This document shows, one piece after another, positions 8,912 to 17,804 of a stretch of DNA of 64,000 bases; within the stretch, counting starts at the first letter, position 1; every line of letters starts with the position of its first letter. The stretch covers positions 2,727,968-2,791,967 of the forward strand of contig JAFLBI010000001.1 in assembly GCA_017303835.1 (NCBI GenBank), written 5' to 3'. Both the position numbers and the translations under genes were made by a program. The DNA is from Chitinophagales bacterium. Its GTDB lineage: Bacteria; Bacteroidota; Bacteroidia; Chitinophagales; Chitinophagaceae. The notes under the pieces were generated by a model that worked only from the letters and a program-made list of their open reading frames with translations, made no database searches and was not told where the DNA came from.

Positions 8912-9880
8912 ATGAGAAATTTTTTGTCAACAAAAGATGTGGCCAATATCAATGCACTTGTACAACAAGCGCTGCAGTATAAAGCCAATCCATTAAAGGA
9001 TCAGCAGCTGGGAGAAAATAAGCGTATTGGCTTATTGTTCTTGAATCCAAGCTTGCGAACCCGCTTGAGTACACAGGTGGCTGCGCGTAATTTGGGTATG
9101 GAAGCTGTTGTATTTAATGTTGACAAAGAAGGTTGGGCTTTAGAGTTTGAAGAAGGTGCTATCATGAGTGGGAATACCGTAGAACATGTGAAAGATGCTG
9201 CACCTGTATTGGGACAATACTTTGATATTCTTGCCATCAGAACATTTCCATCTCTAAAAAATAGAGAAGATGATTACAGCGAAATGTTCATTAATCAGTT
9301 TGTAAAATATGCGGGTGTGCCTGTAGTGAGTTTGGAAAGTGCAACACTGCATCCATTACAATCATTGACGGACATTATTTCAATTCAAGAATCATTAATA
9401 GCTAAGCCCATAACTAAAGCCAAACCTAAAGTTGTGCTCACATGGGCGCCGCATGTAAAACCTTTACCACAGTGTGTGGCCAATAGTTTTGCACAATGGA
9501 TCAATGCTTGGGGTGAAGCAGATTTTGTGGTTACGCATCCGGCAGATTATGAATTGTCTGAGGAATTTACCAAAGGTGCTGCCATCACGCATGACCAAGA
9601 TGCAGCATTAAAGGATGCGGATTTTGTGTACGTAAAAAACTGGAGTACTTTCCATGATTATGGTAAAGTGTACGAGAACGATCCTGCTTGGATGATGACC
9701 AATGAGAAACTGGCGCTGACAAATCAAGCGAAAGTGATGCATTGTTTGCCGGTACGGAGAAATGTAGAATTGAGTGATGAAATTCTTGATGGTCCGAACA
9801 GTTTGGTGACAACGCAAGCGGGTAATCGCGTATGGGCAGCGCAAGCAGTATTGGCTTCAATTTTACGCAATAATGGATAA
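8912..9880 (+). CDS. argF': N-acetylornithine / N-succinylornithine carbamoyltransferase
   Basis: The 322-residue transcarbamylase carries the carbamoyl-phosphate motif SLRTRLS at residues 47-53 and HCLPVRR at 277-283. HCLPVRR, in place of the HCLP sequence of ordinary ornithine transcarbamylase, is typical of the acylornithine-type enzymes of Xanthomonas and Bacteroides. The enzyme therefore carbamoylates N-acylornithine, and the acyl group is removed afterwards by ArgE. The loop that separates acetyl- from succinyl-specific enzymes probably falls near residue 90 (NTVEH). It reads Val there, so neither specificity can be assigned by eye. It overlaps argB by 8 bases. Confidence 0.92.
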   Translation: MRNFLSTKDVANINALVQQALQYKANPLKDQQLGENKRIGLLFLNPSLRTRLSTQVAARNLGMEAVVFNVDKEGWALEFEEGAIMSGNTVEHVKDAAPVLGQYFDILAIRTFPSLKNREDDYSEMFINQFVKYAGVPVVSLESATLHPLQSLTDIISIQESLIAKPITKAKPKVVLTWAPHVKPLPQCVANSFAQWINAWGEADFVVTHPADYELSEEFTKGAAITHDQDAALKDADFVYVKNWSTFHDYGKVYENDPAWMMTNEKLALTNQAKVMHCLPVRRNVELSDEILDGPNSLVTTQAGNRVWAAQAVLASILRNNG

Positions 9881-10661
9881 GCTTTATATCATCAAAATAG
9901 GCGGCAATATTGTAGATGATCCAGCCAAGCTGGCTGCATTTCTACAGTCCTTTGCATTGTTGCAAGGGAATAAAATATTGGTGCACGGTGGTGGTAAATT
10001 GGCAACACGTGTTGCAGAAGGCATGGGTATAGAACAGCAAATGGTGGATGGAAGAAGGATTACCGATGCGGAGACGCTGAAAGTGGTTACTATGGTCTAT
10101 GCGGGCCATATCAATAAGTCTATTGTGGCCAGTTTGCAACAGCATGGTTGTAATGCAGCGGGATTGACAGGTGCAGATGGCAATTTTATTCAGGCAGCTA
10201 AACGTCCTTTAAAGAACGGTGTGGATTATGGTTATGTGGGCGATGTGCAGCAAGTAAATGCCGTGCTGGTGAAAGATCTTTTGCAGAGAAACATCACGCC
10301 GGTAGTGGCCCCTATTACACATGATGGGAAAGGCCAACTACTCAATACCAATGCGGATACCATTGCACAGGAAGTGGCTAAAGCTTTGTCCGCCTACTAT
10401 GAAACAGCCCTGATCTATTCATTTGAAAAGCCAGGTGTTTTGCTCAATGCAGATGATGATAGTACAGTAATTCCTGTCATCAATGCTGCGTATTATACTG
10501 AGCTAAAAGAAAAACAACTGGTTTTCGCAGGTATGTTGCCTAAATTAGACAATGCATTTGCTGCCATTGATAGTGGTGTGCGCAAAGTGATTATTGGTAA
10601 GGCTGAAGAATTACCCTTGCTCATTAGCGGAAATGCAGGAACACAAATTATTCATGACTGA
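9873..10661 (+). CDS. argB: Acetylglutamate kinase
   Basis: The 262-residue amino acid kinase phosphorylates the gamma-carboxyl of N-acylglutamate. The N-terminal phosphate-binding KIGGN is at residues 8-12, and the glycine-rich HGGGK at 38-42. The protein ends about at the family minimum and lacks the N-terminal helix linked to hexameric, arginine-inhibited forms, which suggests that feedback control may lie elsewhere, perhaps in the leader; this is inference. It overlaps argF' by 8 bases at its start and argE by 8 bases at its end (ATGACTGA). Confidence 0.95.
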   Translation: MDKLYIIKIGGNIVDDPAKLAAFLQSFALLQGNKILVHGGGKLATRVAEGMGIEQQMVDGRRITDAETLKVVTMVYAGHINKSIVASLQQHGCNAAGLTGADGNFIQAAKRPLKNGVDYGYVGDVQQVNAVLVKDLLQRNITPVVAPITHDGKGQLLNTNADTIAQEVAKALSAYYETALIYSFEKPGVLLNADDDSTVIPVINAAYYTELKEKQLVFAGMLPKLDNAFAAIDSGVRKVIIGKAEELPLLISGNAGTQIIHD

Positions 10662-11775
10662 TCAAGTACATATTGATGCATTATATGAAAAGGCAGTAAG
10701 CTTACTGAAAGGTTTGATTGCCATTCCCTCTTTTTCCAGAGAAGAAGACAAGACTGCTGATTTAATTGAAAGCTTTTTCCAGCAAGAAGGTATTCCTGCC
10801 TATCGCTTTCTTAATAATGTTTGGGCGCTGAACAAATATTTTGATCCGGCCAAGCCTATCATACTCCTGAATTCGCATCACGATACCGTAAAACCGAATC
10901 CACAATACACCAAACATCCCTTTCAGCCAATTGTGGAAGACGGCAAGCTCTATGGTTTGGGTAGTAATGATGCCGGTGGTTGTTTGGTGAGTTTGATTGC
11001 CACTTTTGTGCATTTCTACGCTCAAGAAAATCTTCCCTTCAATCTAGTATTGGCTGCGACAGCTGAAGAGGAAATTACCGGCCATTATGGTATTGAAGCT
11101 TTGTTGTTGCATCAGGAGTTTTTGCAATCAGTTGGACAGCAGTCCGCGCCTATGCAAGCACTTGCTGCTATTGTAGGAGAACCTACACAAATGGAATTGG
11201 CTATCGCCGAGAAAGGATTACTGGTCTTAGATTGTACGGTTCACGGCAAAGCTGGCCACGCAGCACGTGAAGAAGGAGAAAACGCTATCTATAAAGCATT
11301 GCATGACATTCAGTGGTTTCAGCAATATCGTTTTGATAAAGTATCAGAATGGTTGGGGCCGGTGAAAATGAGTGTGACTGTGGTGAACACGGAAAATAAA
11401 GCCCACAATGTGGTGCCGGCTGTTTGTCAGTTTGTGGTAGATATCCGCATCAATGATTTTTATACGCACGAAGAAGTGCTGAGTATTATTCGTCAGCATC
11501 TAAAGGCTGAAGTAAAGCCGCGCTCAGCGCGCTTACGTTCTTCACGTATTGCATTAGATCATCCTTTGGTGCAAGCTGGTGTAGCTTTGGGCAGAAAACC
11601 TTATGGTTCGCCTACCTGTTCTGATAAAGCCCTGATGCCTTTTCCCGCATTGAAAATGGGGCCGGGTAATAGTGCCCGTAGCCATACAGCTGATGAATAT
11701 ATTTTCTTAGATGAGATCAAGCAAGGAATAGAGGGCTATATACAATTGCTTCAGCATACAAAAACGCAGGCATGA
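10654..11775 (+). CDS. argE: M20-family acylornithine/acylcitrulline deacylase
   Basis: The protein has 373 residues from ATG 10654, which overlaps the argB stop just as the other junctions in this operon overlap; an upstream start at 10594 would add 20 residues with no family character. It is a zinc aminoacylase of the M20/ArgE-DapE family. Metal ligands and catalytic residues are visible: H75 and D77 in NSHHDTV, D106 in GSNDAGG, the E138-E140 cluster in TAEEE, and a C-terminal histidine in SARSHTADEY. In an acylornithine-carbamoyltransferase pathway the expected substrate is N-acylcitrulline, giving citrulline for ArgG. The 4-base overlap with argH suggests coupling. Confidence 0.9.
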   Translation: MTDQVHIDALYEKAVSLLKGLIAIPSFSREEDKTADLIESFFQQEGIPAYRFLNNVWALNKYFDPAKPIILLNSHHDTVKPNPQYTKHPFQPIVEDGKLYGLGSNDAGGCLVSLIATFVHFYAQENLPFNLVLAATAEEEITGHYGIEALLLHQEFLQSVGQQSAPMQALAAIVGEPTQMELAIAEKGLLVLDCTVHGKAGHAAREEGENAIYKALHDIQWFQQYRFDKVSEWLGPVKMSVTVVNTENKAHNVVPAVCQFVVDIRINDFYTHEEVLSIIRQHLKAEVKPRSARLRSSRIALDHPLVQAGVALGRKPYGSPTCSDKALMPFPALKMGPGNSARSHTADEYIFLDEIKQGIEGYIQLLQHTKTQA

Positions 11776-13112
11776 AACTCTGGCAAAAAGATACCGCAGT
11801 CGACAAAGCAGTAGAGCAATTTACTGTAGGTAGGGATAAGGAATTTGATCAACTGCTAGCACCGTTTGATGTGTTGGGTAATATTGCCCATGCCAAAATG
11901 TTGGCGTCTGTTGGACTGCTGACAGCAGAGGAAGCGGATCAATTGGTCAAGCGTCTGCAGAAAATCTATCCTACAACACTGGACACAGATTTTGTAATTC
12001 CTGAAGGAATGGAAGACATCCATTCTTATGTAGAGTATCTGCTGACGCAGGAACTCGGCGATACAGGCAAAAAAATTCACGCGGCAAGAAGTAGAAACGA
12101 TCAGGTTTTAGTGGATATCAAATTGTTTCTGCGTTACGAGTTACAGCAATTGGTTCGCTCCATAGAACCTTTTTTCGCATTACTGCAGGAGCAAAGTGAA
12201 GCCTATAAGGACCATTTACTACCGGGTTATACGCATTTGCAATTAGCCATGCCTTCTTCTTTTGGTTTGTGGTTTGGCGCTTATGCGGAGAGTTTGGTAG
12301 ATGATCTACAGACTTTACAAGCTGCATACAAAGTAGTGAACAAAAATCCACTCGGTTCTGCAGCAGGCTATGGTTCTTCTTTTCCCATCAATAGAACCTT
12401 GACTACTGAGTTGCTCGGATTCGAGCACCTGAACTACAATGTAGTGTATGCGCAAATGGGCCGTGGTAAGGCCGAGCGCATCGTGGCGCAAGCCATGGCT
12501 AACTTAGCTGATACTTTGTCCAAGCTCAGTATGGATATGTGCATCTATCTCAATCAGCATTTTGATTTTATCTCTTTCCCTGCTGAGCTCACTACCGGCA
12601 GCAGCATTATGCCTCATAAAAAAAATCCGGACGTGTTTGAATTGATCCGTTCTCATTGCAATCGCATCAAGGCTTTACCGAATGAGATCACTATGATGAC
12701 GACTAACTTGCCCAGCGGTTACCACAGAGATTTGCAATTATTGAAGGAACATTTATTCCCCGCTTTCCAAACCCTGCAGCAATGCATCCAGATGGCAGCA
12801 CTGATGTTGAGTAATATTCATATCAAGCCAGATATTCTGAAGGACGAGAAATTCAAATACCTCTTTACTGTAGATGCAGTGAATGAACTGGTAAAACAAG
12901 GAACCCCTTTCCGCGATGCCTATAAAATCATCGGTAAGCAGGTAGAAGATGGCAGCTTCAACATGCCTGATGCGCCTGCACCTACCACACATGAAGGCAG
13001 CATAGGCAATCTCTGTAATGCTGAAATTGCTGCTATGATGCAGCAGGTATTGAATGGCTTTGGTTTCGAGCAGGCCGAACAGGCGGTTTCTCGTTTATTG
13101 AATCCAGCATAG
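11772..13112 (+). CDS. argH: Argininosuccinate lyase
   Basis: The 446-residue protein of the fumarase/aspartase superfamily splits argininosuccinate into arginine and fumarate, the last step of the pathway. The family signature GSSIMPHKKNPD is plain, as is the HAARSRNDQV region near residue 103. It is the last gene of the operon and starts within argE (ATGA overlap). The stop at 13110-13112 is followed by a short gap with a new promoter, so the operon most likely ends here. No T-rich terminator was recognised. Confidence 0.96.
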   Translation: MKLWQKDTAVDKAVEQFTVGRDKEFDQLLAPFDVLGNIAHAKMLASVGLLTAEEADQLVKRLQKIYPTTLDTDFVIPEGMEDIHSYVEYLLTQELGDTGKKIHAARSRNDQVLVDIKLFLRYELQQLVRSIEPFFALLQEQSEAYKDHLLPGYTHLQLAMPSSFGLWFGAYAESLVDDLQTLQAAYKVVNKNPLGSAAGYGSSFPINRTLTTELLGFEHLNYNVVYAQMGRGKAERIVAQAMANLADTLSKLSMDMCIYLNQHFDFISFPAELTTGSSIMPHKKNPDVFELIRSHCNRIKALPNEITMMTTNLPSGYHRDLQLLKEHLFPAFQTLQQCIQMAALMLSNIHIKPDILKDEKFKYLFTVDAVNELVKQGTPFRDAYKIIGKQVEDGSFNMPDAPAPTTHEGSIGNLCNAEIAAMMQQVLNGFGFEQAEQAVSRLLNPA

Positions 13113-13187
13113 TTGCCGTTCATACCAGATTAACCTAGATTAACTTTTCCGTCAACTTAGTTAACCGGTTGCGCAGTTTAGGCCAGA

Positions 13188-13195
13188 TAGATTTG
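13188..13195 (+). promoter_or_regulatory. -7 promoter element (TAGATTTG)
   Basis: TAGATTTG fits TAnnTTTG exactly and lies 16 bases before the ATG at 13212. A TTG at 13169-13171 is a possible -33 element, with a rather short 16-base spacer. It gives the second barrel-protein gene its own promoter, separate from the arginine operon. Confidence 0.55.
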
Positions 13196-13211
13196 TGCCG
13201 AAATCAATTTT

Positions 13212-16019
13212 ATGCGCACAGTTTATACGATTCTCTTTCTGCTGACAATTTCCTTTTCTATTCAGGCTCAGCAACCTGCTGTATCCGGTAGGGTTTATGA
13301 TACGGTGCTGAAAAAGGGCTTGGCCTATACCACGGTTTCGCTTGTTGATCATAAGGATTCTACTCTTGTGGCATTTTCCAGAGCAGACTCAACAGGAAAA
13401 TTTATCATTCGCGAAATCCCCAAACCAGGTAAATACCTGCTGTCCACTTCATATGTTGGTTATCTGCCTGTTTGGTTACCTGTAGAATTGAAGCAGGGAG
13501 AGCATCTGCAAGTAGGTAATGTGGTTGTGAGTGATCTGGCAAGTATGAGCAGTGTAACGGTTAATGCACGCAGGCCACCTGTGGAGATGAAGAATGATAC
13601 ACTTGAGTTCAATACTGAGAATTTCAAAACACAGCCCAATGCTGTTGTGGAAGACATGTTGAAGCGATTACCTGGCGTAACAGTTGACAGAGATGGTGCT
13701 GTGCGTGTAAATGGTCAGCAAGTGCGTAGTGTATTGGTGAATGGGAAGGAGTTTTTTACTGGAGATCCGAAGTTGGCTACAAAGAACCTGAATGCAGATT
13801 GGGTAGATAAAGTACAGGTATACGATAGAAAATCAGATCGTGCACAGTTTACCGGTATGGATGATGGTCAAAGTGAAAAAGCCATCAACCTGAAATTGAA
13901 GAAGGATAAGAATAAGGCAACTTTCGGTAGGGTGACTGCCGCAGCAGGTACAGAAGGTCGTTTCGATGCGCAGGCCAATGTCAATAGATTCAATGGAGAA
14001 AAGCAATTATCATTTATCGGTATGGGTAACAATACCAATCGTCAGGGCTTTTCTCTTGGTGATATCCTGAATTTCAATGGAGAATTACAGCGCGGCATGC
14101 GTAGTGGTGGCGGTGGTGTCTCCATTCGTATCGGTGCCGGTGAGGATTATGGATTGCCTGTAACAGGTATGGGACAAAATCAGCAAGGTGTAGCGAATAC
14201 CTATGCAGGAGGTTTGAACTTCAACGATAAGTGGAATAAGAAAACAGATGTGAATGCCAATGCACTTATCAGTGATACAAGACTGTTCACCGAGCGCAAT
14301 ACCAATCGACAGAATTTATTCCCGGGAAATAACTTCAATTATCAGTCGAATTCCAAAACCAATCGAGACGCCCAGCAGCAACGTTTTGGTATGACAATAG
14401 ATCATCAGTTCGATAGTTCCCACTCTTTGCGTGTTGTTCCTCAGCTCACTTTTCAACAGGGCAGAACCCAAACGCTGAATACTTATCGTTCTGATGCATT
14501 GAATGGTCAGCCTATCAATAATGGTTTCTCCGATAATAGAAATCAGACCGAAGCCATGAATTTCAGTAACAATATGTTGTTAAGAAAGAAGTTTAAAAAG
14601 AAGGGTAGAACCTTCTCTGCAACTGTGAATATGGCCTATAATGAGAGTTCACTGGAAGGCAGTTTGTATACCAAAAACACTTTTTATGCTGCAGGAATTC
14701 CTGTAAAGGATTCGATTTTAAACCAACGTGCTATCAGAGATGCTGTGGCGCGTTCAATAACCAGTTCCGCAACATTCACTGAACAATTGGGTAAGCGCTC
14801 TTTGCTGGAACTGACAGGTTATTACAACGCCAGTTCAGGTAATAGTGATAGGAAGACCAGAGATTTTAATGCGGGCACAGGCAAGTATGATGTAGATAAC
14901 CTGATTTTATCAAATGCATTTGCCAACCGTAATACGGTAGCTGGTGGTACCATCGGCTTACGCACCAATTACAAAAAGATCAATGCCGGTATTTCAGCTT
15001 CTGCGCAGCAAACCAACCTAATTAGTGAGAATAAAACCACTGCGACAACTATAGAACAGAATTTCTCAGATATTCTTCCATCGGCAAATCTGCGCTATAC
15101 TGTGAATTCTAAGGCAAGCGTTAACATCAATTACAATACGTCTACACAACAGCCTTCTACTACACAGTTGCAGCCCGTTCCTGATGTATCTGATCCTTTG
15201 AATGTATCTGCAGGTAATCCCGATTTGCGTCGTTCCTATATTCATAGTCTTACAGCTTCATTCACTAATCTGAATATTGCCAGAGGTCATAACCTGTTCT
15301 TTGTGGCATCACTGAATAAGACCAATAATGCGATTGTGAATTCAGATATCATTCAGGCCAATGGTAGTCGCTTCAGCAGACCGGTGAATGCAGATGGGGT
15401 ATTCTTCGCATTTGCCAACCTGAATACAGGTTTTAACCTGAAGAAGCTGAAATCGAGATTGGATATTGGCCTCGGTGCGAATCATAGCAACAATATTTCT
15501 TTTGTGAACAATCAGCGCAATGAAATTGCAAACACTTCTATTAGCCCAAATTTGAGTTGGACCTTCTCATTGGAGAATAAGATTGATGTTTTTGCATCTG
15601 GTCGGTTGAATATCAGTAAAGCGGCTTATTCACTGCAGCCACAGCTGAACAATCGTTTCTTGCAGCAGGTATACACGATTGAAATGGTGAATTATCTGCC
15701 CGGTAATTTGATCTTCAACAACAATCTTACTTACACAGTGAACAGCGGTCGTGCAGATGGTTTCAACACCAAAGTGCCTTATTGGACTGCTTCTATTGCC
15801 AAGAGCTTCCTGAAGAATAAGCGTGCAGAAGTAAAGCTGAGTGCATTTGATCTCTTAAATCAGAACGTAGGTATTACACGTAACGCCAATCAGAACTATG
15901 TGGAAGATGTACGCTACAATGTACTGCAACGATATTTTACCCTTGGCTTCACGTTTATCCTGAATAAGAGCGGTACTGCCAGTGCCGGACCAAGAATGGT
16001 TTTCAGGACTATGAACTAG
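13212..16019 (+). CDS. TonB-dependent-receptor-like outer membrane beta-barrel protein (paralogue)
   Basis: The protein has 935 residues. It starts with a signal peptide (RTVYTILFLLTISFSIQAQ), followed by a carboxypeptidase-regulatory-like domain (AVSGRVYDTVLKKGLAYTT), a plug-like part (VEDMLKRLPGVTVDRDG, VLVNGKEFFTGDPKLA) and a large outer-membrane barrel. A shorter glycine-rich loop lies near residue 300 (RSGGGGVSIRIGAG). Architecture and many motifs match the protein at 1575-4517, and the two paralogues flank the arginine operon. Unlike that paralogue it has no Met-rich tail. The ligand is unknown. A terminator follows 20 bases after the stop. Confidence 0.88.
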   Translation: MRTVYTILFLLTISFSIQAQQPAVSGRVYDTVLKKGLAYTTVSLVDHKDSTLVAFSRADSTGKFIIREIPKPGKYLLSTSYVGYLPVWLPVELKQGEHLQVGNVVVSDLASMSSVTVNARRPPVEMKNDTLEFNTENFKTQPNAVVEDMLKRLPGVTVDRDGAVRVNGQQVRSVLVNGKEFFTGDPKLATKNLNADWVDKVQVYDRKSDRAQFTGMDDGQSEKAINLKLKKDKNKATFGRVTAAAGTEGRFDAQANVNRFNGEKQLSFIGMGNNTNRQGFSLGDILNFNGELQRGMRSGGGGVSIRIGAGEDYGLPVTGMGQNQQGVANTYAGGLNFNDKWNKKTDVNANALISDTRLFTERNTNRQNLFPGNNFNYQSNSKTNRDAQQQRFGMTIDHQFDSSHSLRVVPQLTFQQGRTQTLNTYRSDALNGQPINNGFSDNRNQTEAMNFSNNMLLRKKFKKKGRTFSATVNMAYNESSLEGSLYTKNTFYAAGIPVKDSILNQRAIRDAVARSITSSATFTEQLGKRSLLELTGYYNASSGNSDRKTRDFNAGTGKYDVDNLILSNAFANRNTVAGGTIGLRTNYKKINAGISASAQQTNLISENKTTATTIEQNFSDILPSANLRYTVNSKASVNINYNTSTQQPSTTQLQPVPDVSDPLNVSAGNPDLRRSYIHSLTASFTNLNIARGHNLFFVASLNKTNNAIVNSDIIQANGSRFSRPVNADGVFFAFANLNTGFNLKKLKSRLDIGLGANHSNNISFVNNQRNEIANTSISPNLSWTFSLENKIDVFASGRLNISKAAYSLQPQLNNRFLQQVYTIEMVNYLPGNLIFNNNLTYTVNSGRADGFNTKVPYWTASIAKSFLKNKRAEVKLSAFDLLNQNVGITRNANQNYVEDVRYNVLQRYFTLGFTFILNKSGTASAGPRMVFRTMN

Positions 16020-16039
16020 TTTTTCCTATCACAGTTTAG

Positions 16040-16070
16040 TCCCGGCCTTTCCAGGCTGGGATTTTCTTTT
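16040..16070 (+). terminator. Rho-independent terminator
   Basis: A 9-bp stem (16040-16048 with 16053-16061, one G-T pair) with a TTCC loop is followed by TTTTCTTTT. It lies just after the second barrel-protein gene. Confidence 0.88.
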
Positions 16071-16093
16071 CCTCTATTTACTGATTTTAGCAC

Positions 16094-16122
16094 TTGATTT
16101 CATCTGGCTTGCCCTACATTTG
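16094..16122 (+). promoter_or_regulatory. Promoter: TTG-N18-TACATTTG
   Basis: TTG at 16094-16096 and TACATTTG at 16115-16122 are separated by 18 bases, close to the Bacteroidota -33/-7 arrangement. The ATG of the FKBP gene follows 18 bases after the -7 element. The same TTG-N18-TACATTTG layout occurs ahead of the histidine kinase gene. Confidence 0.65.
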
Positions 16123-16140
16123 AAGCCCTAATACAAGAAT

Positions 16141-16854
16141 ATGAAGCAAGTATTGATCGCACTTAGTTTGTTTACTGCGGTACAAGCAACTGCCCAGCAA
16201 AAGCCTGTAGCAAAGCCTAAGCCCGTTGCAAAACCTGCAGCACCTGTCTTGAAAAACTTAAACGATAGTGCAGCTTATGCATTGGGTTTATCAATCGGAC
16301 AAAGTCTGCAACAGCAACCTAAATTGTCTACACTGAATGTATCGTTGGTGCAGCGTGCTATTGCAGATGTTTTGCAAAAGAAGCCTACACTGTGTGCGCC
16401 CGAGTCTGTGAATGATATCATGGAGACCTATATGAATAAAGACAATGCAGTAAAGATCAAGGCCAATAAAGCAGCCGGTGCAGCATTCTTAGCGAATAAT
16501 GCCAAGCGTCAGGGTGTGATTACCATGCCGGAAGGTTGGCAATATGAGGTGATCAAGAAAGGTACAGATACAACTAAGCCAAGTTTGGAATCAACCATTC
16601 GTTGCCATTATCATGGTACACTAATAGACGGTACTGTATTCGATAGTTCAGTGGATAGAGGCGAACCAATCAGTTTCCCTTTAGGTAATGTGATACGTGG
16701 CTGGCAATTGGCATTACAACAAATGACTGTAGGAAGTAAGTGGAAGATTTACCTGCCTTCAGATTTGGCATATGGCGATAGGGCTGCCGGAGAGAAAATT
16801 GGTCCGGGTGCCACACTGGTTTTTGAAGTAGAACTACTTGGTATCGAGAAATAA
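16141..16854 (+). CDS. FKBP-type peptidyl-prolyl cis-trans isomerase, exported
   Basis: The 237-residue protein has a signal peptide (KQVLIALSLFTAVQATAQ), then a Pro/Lys/Ala-rich linker. A helical FKBP N-terminal dimerisation region follows (SAAYALGLSIGQSLQQ), and then a C-terminal FKBP domain from about residue 140. FKBP hallmarks are YHGTLIDGTVFDSS, NVIRGWQLAL, LPSDLAYGDR and the closing GATLVFEVELL. It resembles the periplasmic Mip/FkpA folding catalysts. It probably assists folding of exported proteins, perhaps including the neighbouring barrel proteins, which is inference from context. Its own promoter precedes it and a strong bidirectional terminator follows. Confidence 0.92.
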   Translation: MKQVLIALSLFTAVQATAQQKPVAKPKPVAKPAAPVLKNLNDSAAYALGLSIGQSLQQQPKLSTLNVSLVQRAIADVLQKKPTLCAPESVNDIMETYMNKDNAVKIKANKAAGAAFLANNAKRQGVITMPEGWQYEVIKKGTDTTKPSLESTIRCHYHGTLIDGTVFDSSVDRGEPISFPLGNVIRGWQLALQQMTVGSKWKIYLPSDLAYGDRAAGEKIGPGATLVFEVELLGIEK

Positions 16855-16884
16855 AAAAAGGCACTCAAGCGAGTGCCTTTTTTT
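16853..16884. terminator. Bidirectional rho-independent terminator
   Basis: A-tract, GGCACTC (16860-16866), loop AAGC, GAGTGCC (16871-16877), T-tract. It serves both the FKBP gene and the convergent GLPGLI gene. Confidence 0.93.
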
Positions 16885-16895
16885 ATAGGGATTGC

Positions 16896-17690
16896 TTAAC
16901 GACCACCGCCAAAGCGCATACCGCCTGGTCCCATATTTTGCATGATTTCGGTAACTGCTTTTCTAAATCCTTCTGGAGTCACTTTTTTACCCTTCTTAGG
17001 TTCTTTCAGCATTTTAGCATCTGCTTTAGTTTGCACTTCTAAAGCGCTGAAAACTGTTCCACCATTGTCAATATCTAATTCCAGAATCACGCCGGGCAAG
17101 CCATTAAAGTTTTCAGGTCCAGCAGGTGCAAGAATATCATCTGCAAACCAAGCAATCACATCTACTTCTTTTTCTTGCGAAGCTTGTGTTTGCTGATTTC
17201 CTGCGGGAGCACCACCACCAATCGACATACGCATAGTAGGGTTAGCAATCTTGGTACGCAAACTTGCTTTTCTACATAGATGACCAGCAATGGTTTTGGT
17301 TTCTTCAGAAAGTTTCCATTTCTCTTTTCTTACAGAATCTGTGATTAAGAACTGCTCGCCTAGTATTTCTCTGGAAGAAAGTTTTTTCCCTTCGATAAAA
17401 TGAAAATAGGTTTCATCGTTACCTCCTCCACCAATCCGCATAACAAAACCGCCACCTCCAGTTGAAGGTTGTGGTGCTTCGTCTTCCGGAACAGTTTTAT
17501 AGATCGAACTCACTTCATTGAAAATCAGCATCTGCTTAGTAGTCCTGAACTCAGGCATAAATGCCTTCATTTCCTCACTTGCGTTTCGATGCATATTCTG
17601 TTTTCTCTCATAAATAATAGTACCCTCTTTTTGTTGGGCAAATAAACTGGTGCTTAACAATACGCCAGCGATTAACCATACACTTTTCAT
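16896..17690 (-). CDS. GLPGLI-family protein
   Basis: The protein has 264 residues from the ATG at 17690; an upstream TTG at 17711 would put seven residues ahead of an otherwise normal signal peptide (KSVWLIAGVLLSTSLFAQ). The family hallmark is seen as NFNGLPGVILELDI near residue 210. The fold is a predicted secreted beta-rich protein of unknown function, found in Bacteroidota and frequently encoded near TonB-dependent barrel proteins, as here. Glycine-rich stretches (TGGGGFVMRIGGGGND and a GPGGMRFGGGR tail) resemble those in the two barrel proteins. It is divergent from the histidine kinase gene. Confidence 0.85.
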   Translation of the reverse strand: MKSVWLIAGVLLSTSLFAQQKEGTIIYERKQNMHRNASEEMKAFMPEFRTTKQMLIFNEVSSIYKTVPEDEAPQPSTGGGGFVMRIGGGGNDETYFHFIEGKKLSSREILGEQFLITDSVRKEKWKLSEETKTIAGHLCRKASLRTKIANPTMRMSIGGGAPAGNQQTQASQEKEVDVIAWFADDILAPAGPENFNGLPGVILELDIDNGGTVFSALEVQTKADAKMLKEPKKGKKVTPEGFRKAVTEIMQNMGPGGMRFGGGR

Positions 17691-17771
17691 ACAAATTTTT
17701 TTATGCAGCAAATCTACCCGTGGCTTTGGTTAAGGGGGGTTGGAATGAGGTTAATTAAGGTTAAGGGTGAA

Positions 17772-17800
17772 TTGCTGGCTGCCAGAGGGTTGTACATTTG
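17772..17800 (+). promoter_or_regulatory. Promoter: TTG-N18-TACATTTG abutting a GTG start
   Basis: TTG at 17772-17774 and TACATTTG at 17793-17800 have the same 18-base spacing as the FKBP promoter. Only four bases separate the -7 element from the GTG chosen as the kinase start. Transcripts would therefore be leaderless, or the true start lies further in. Confidence 0.6.
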
Positions 17801-17804
17801 TTTT

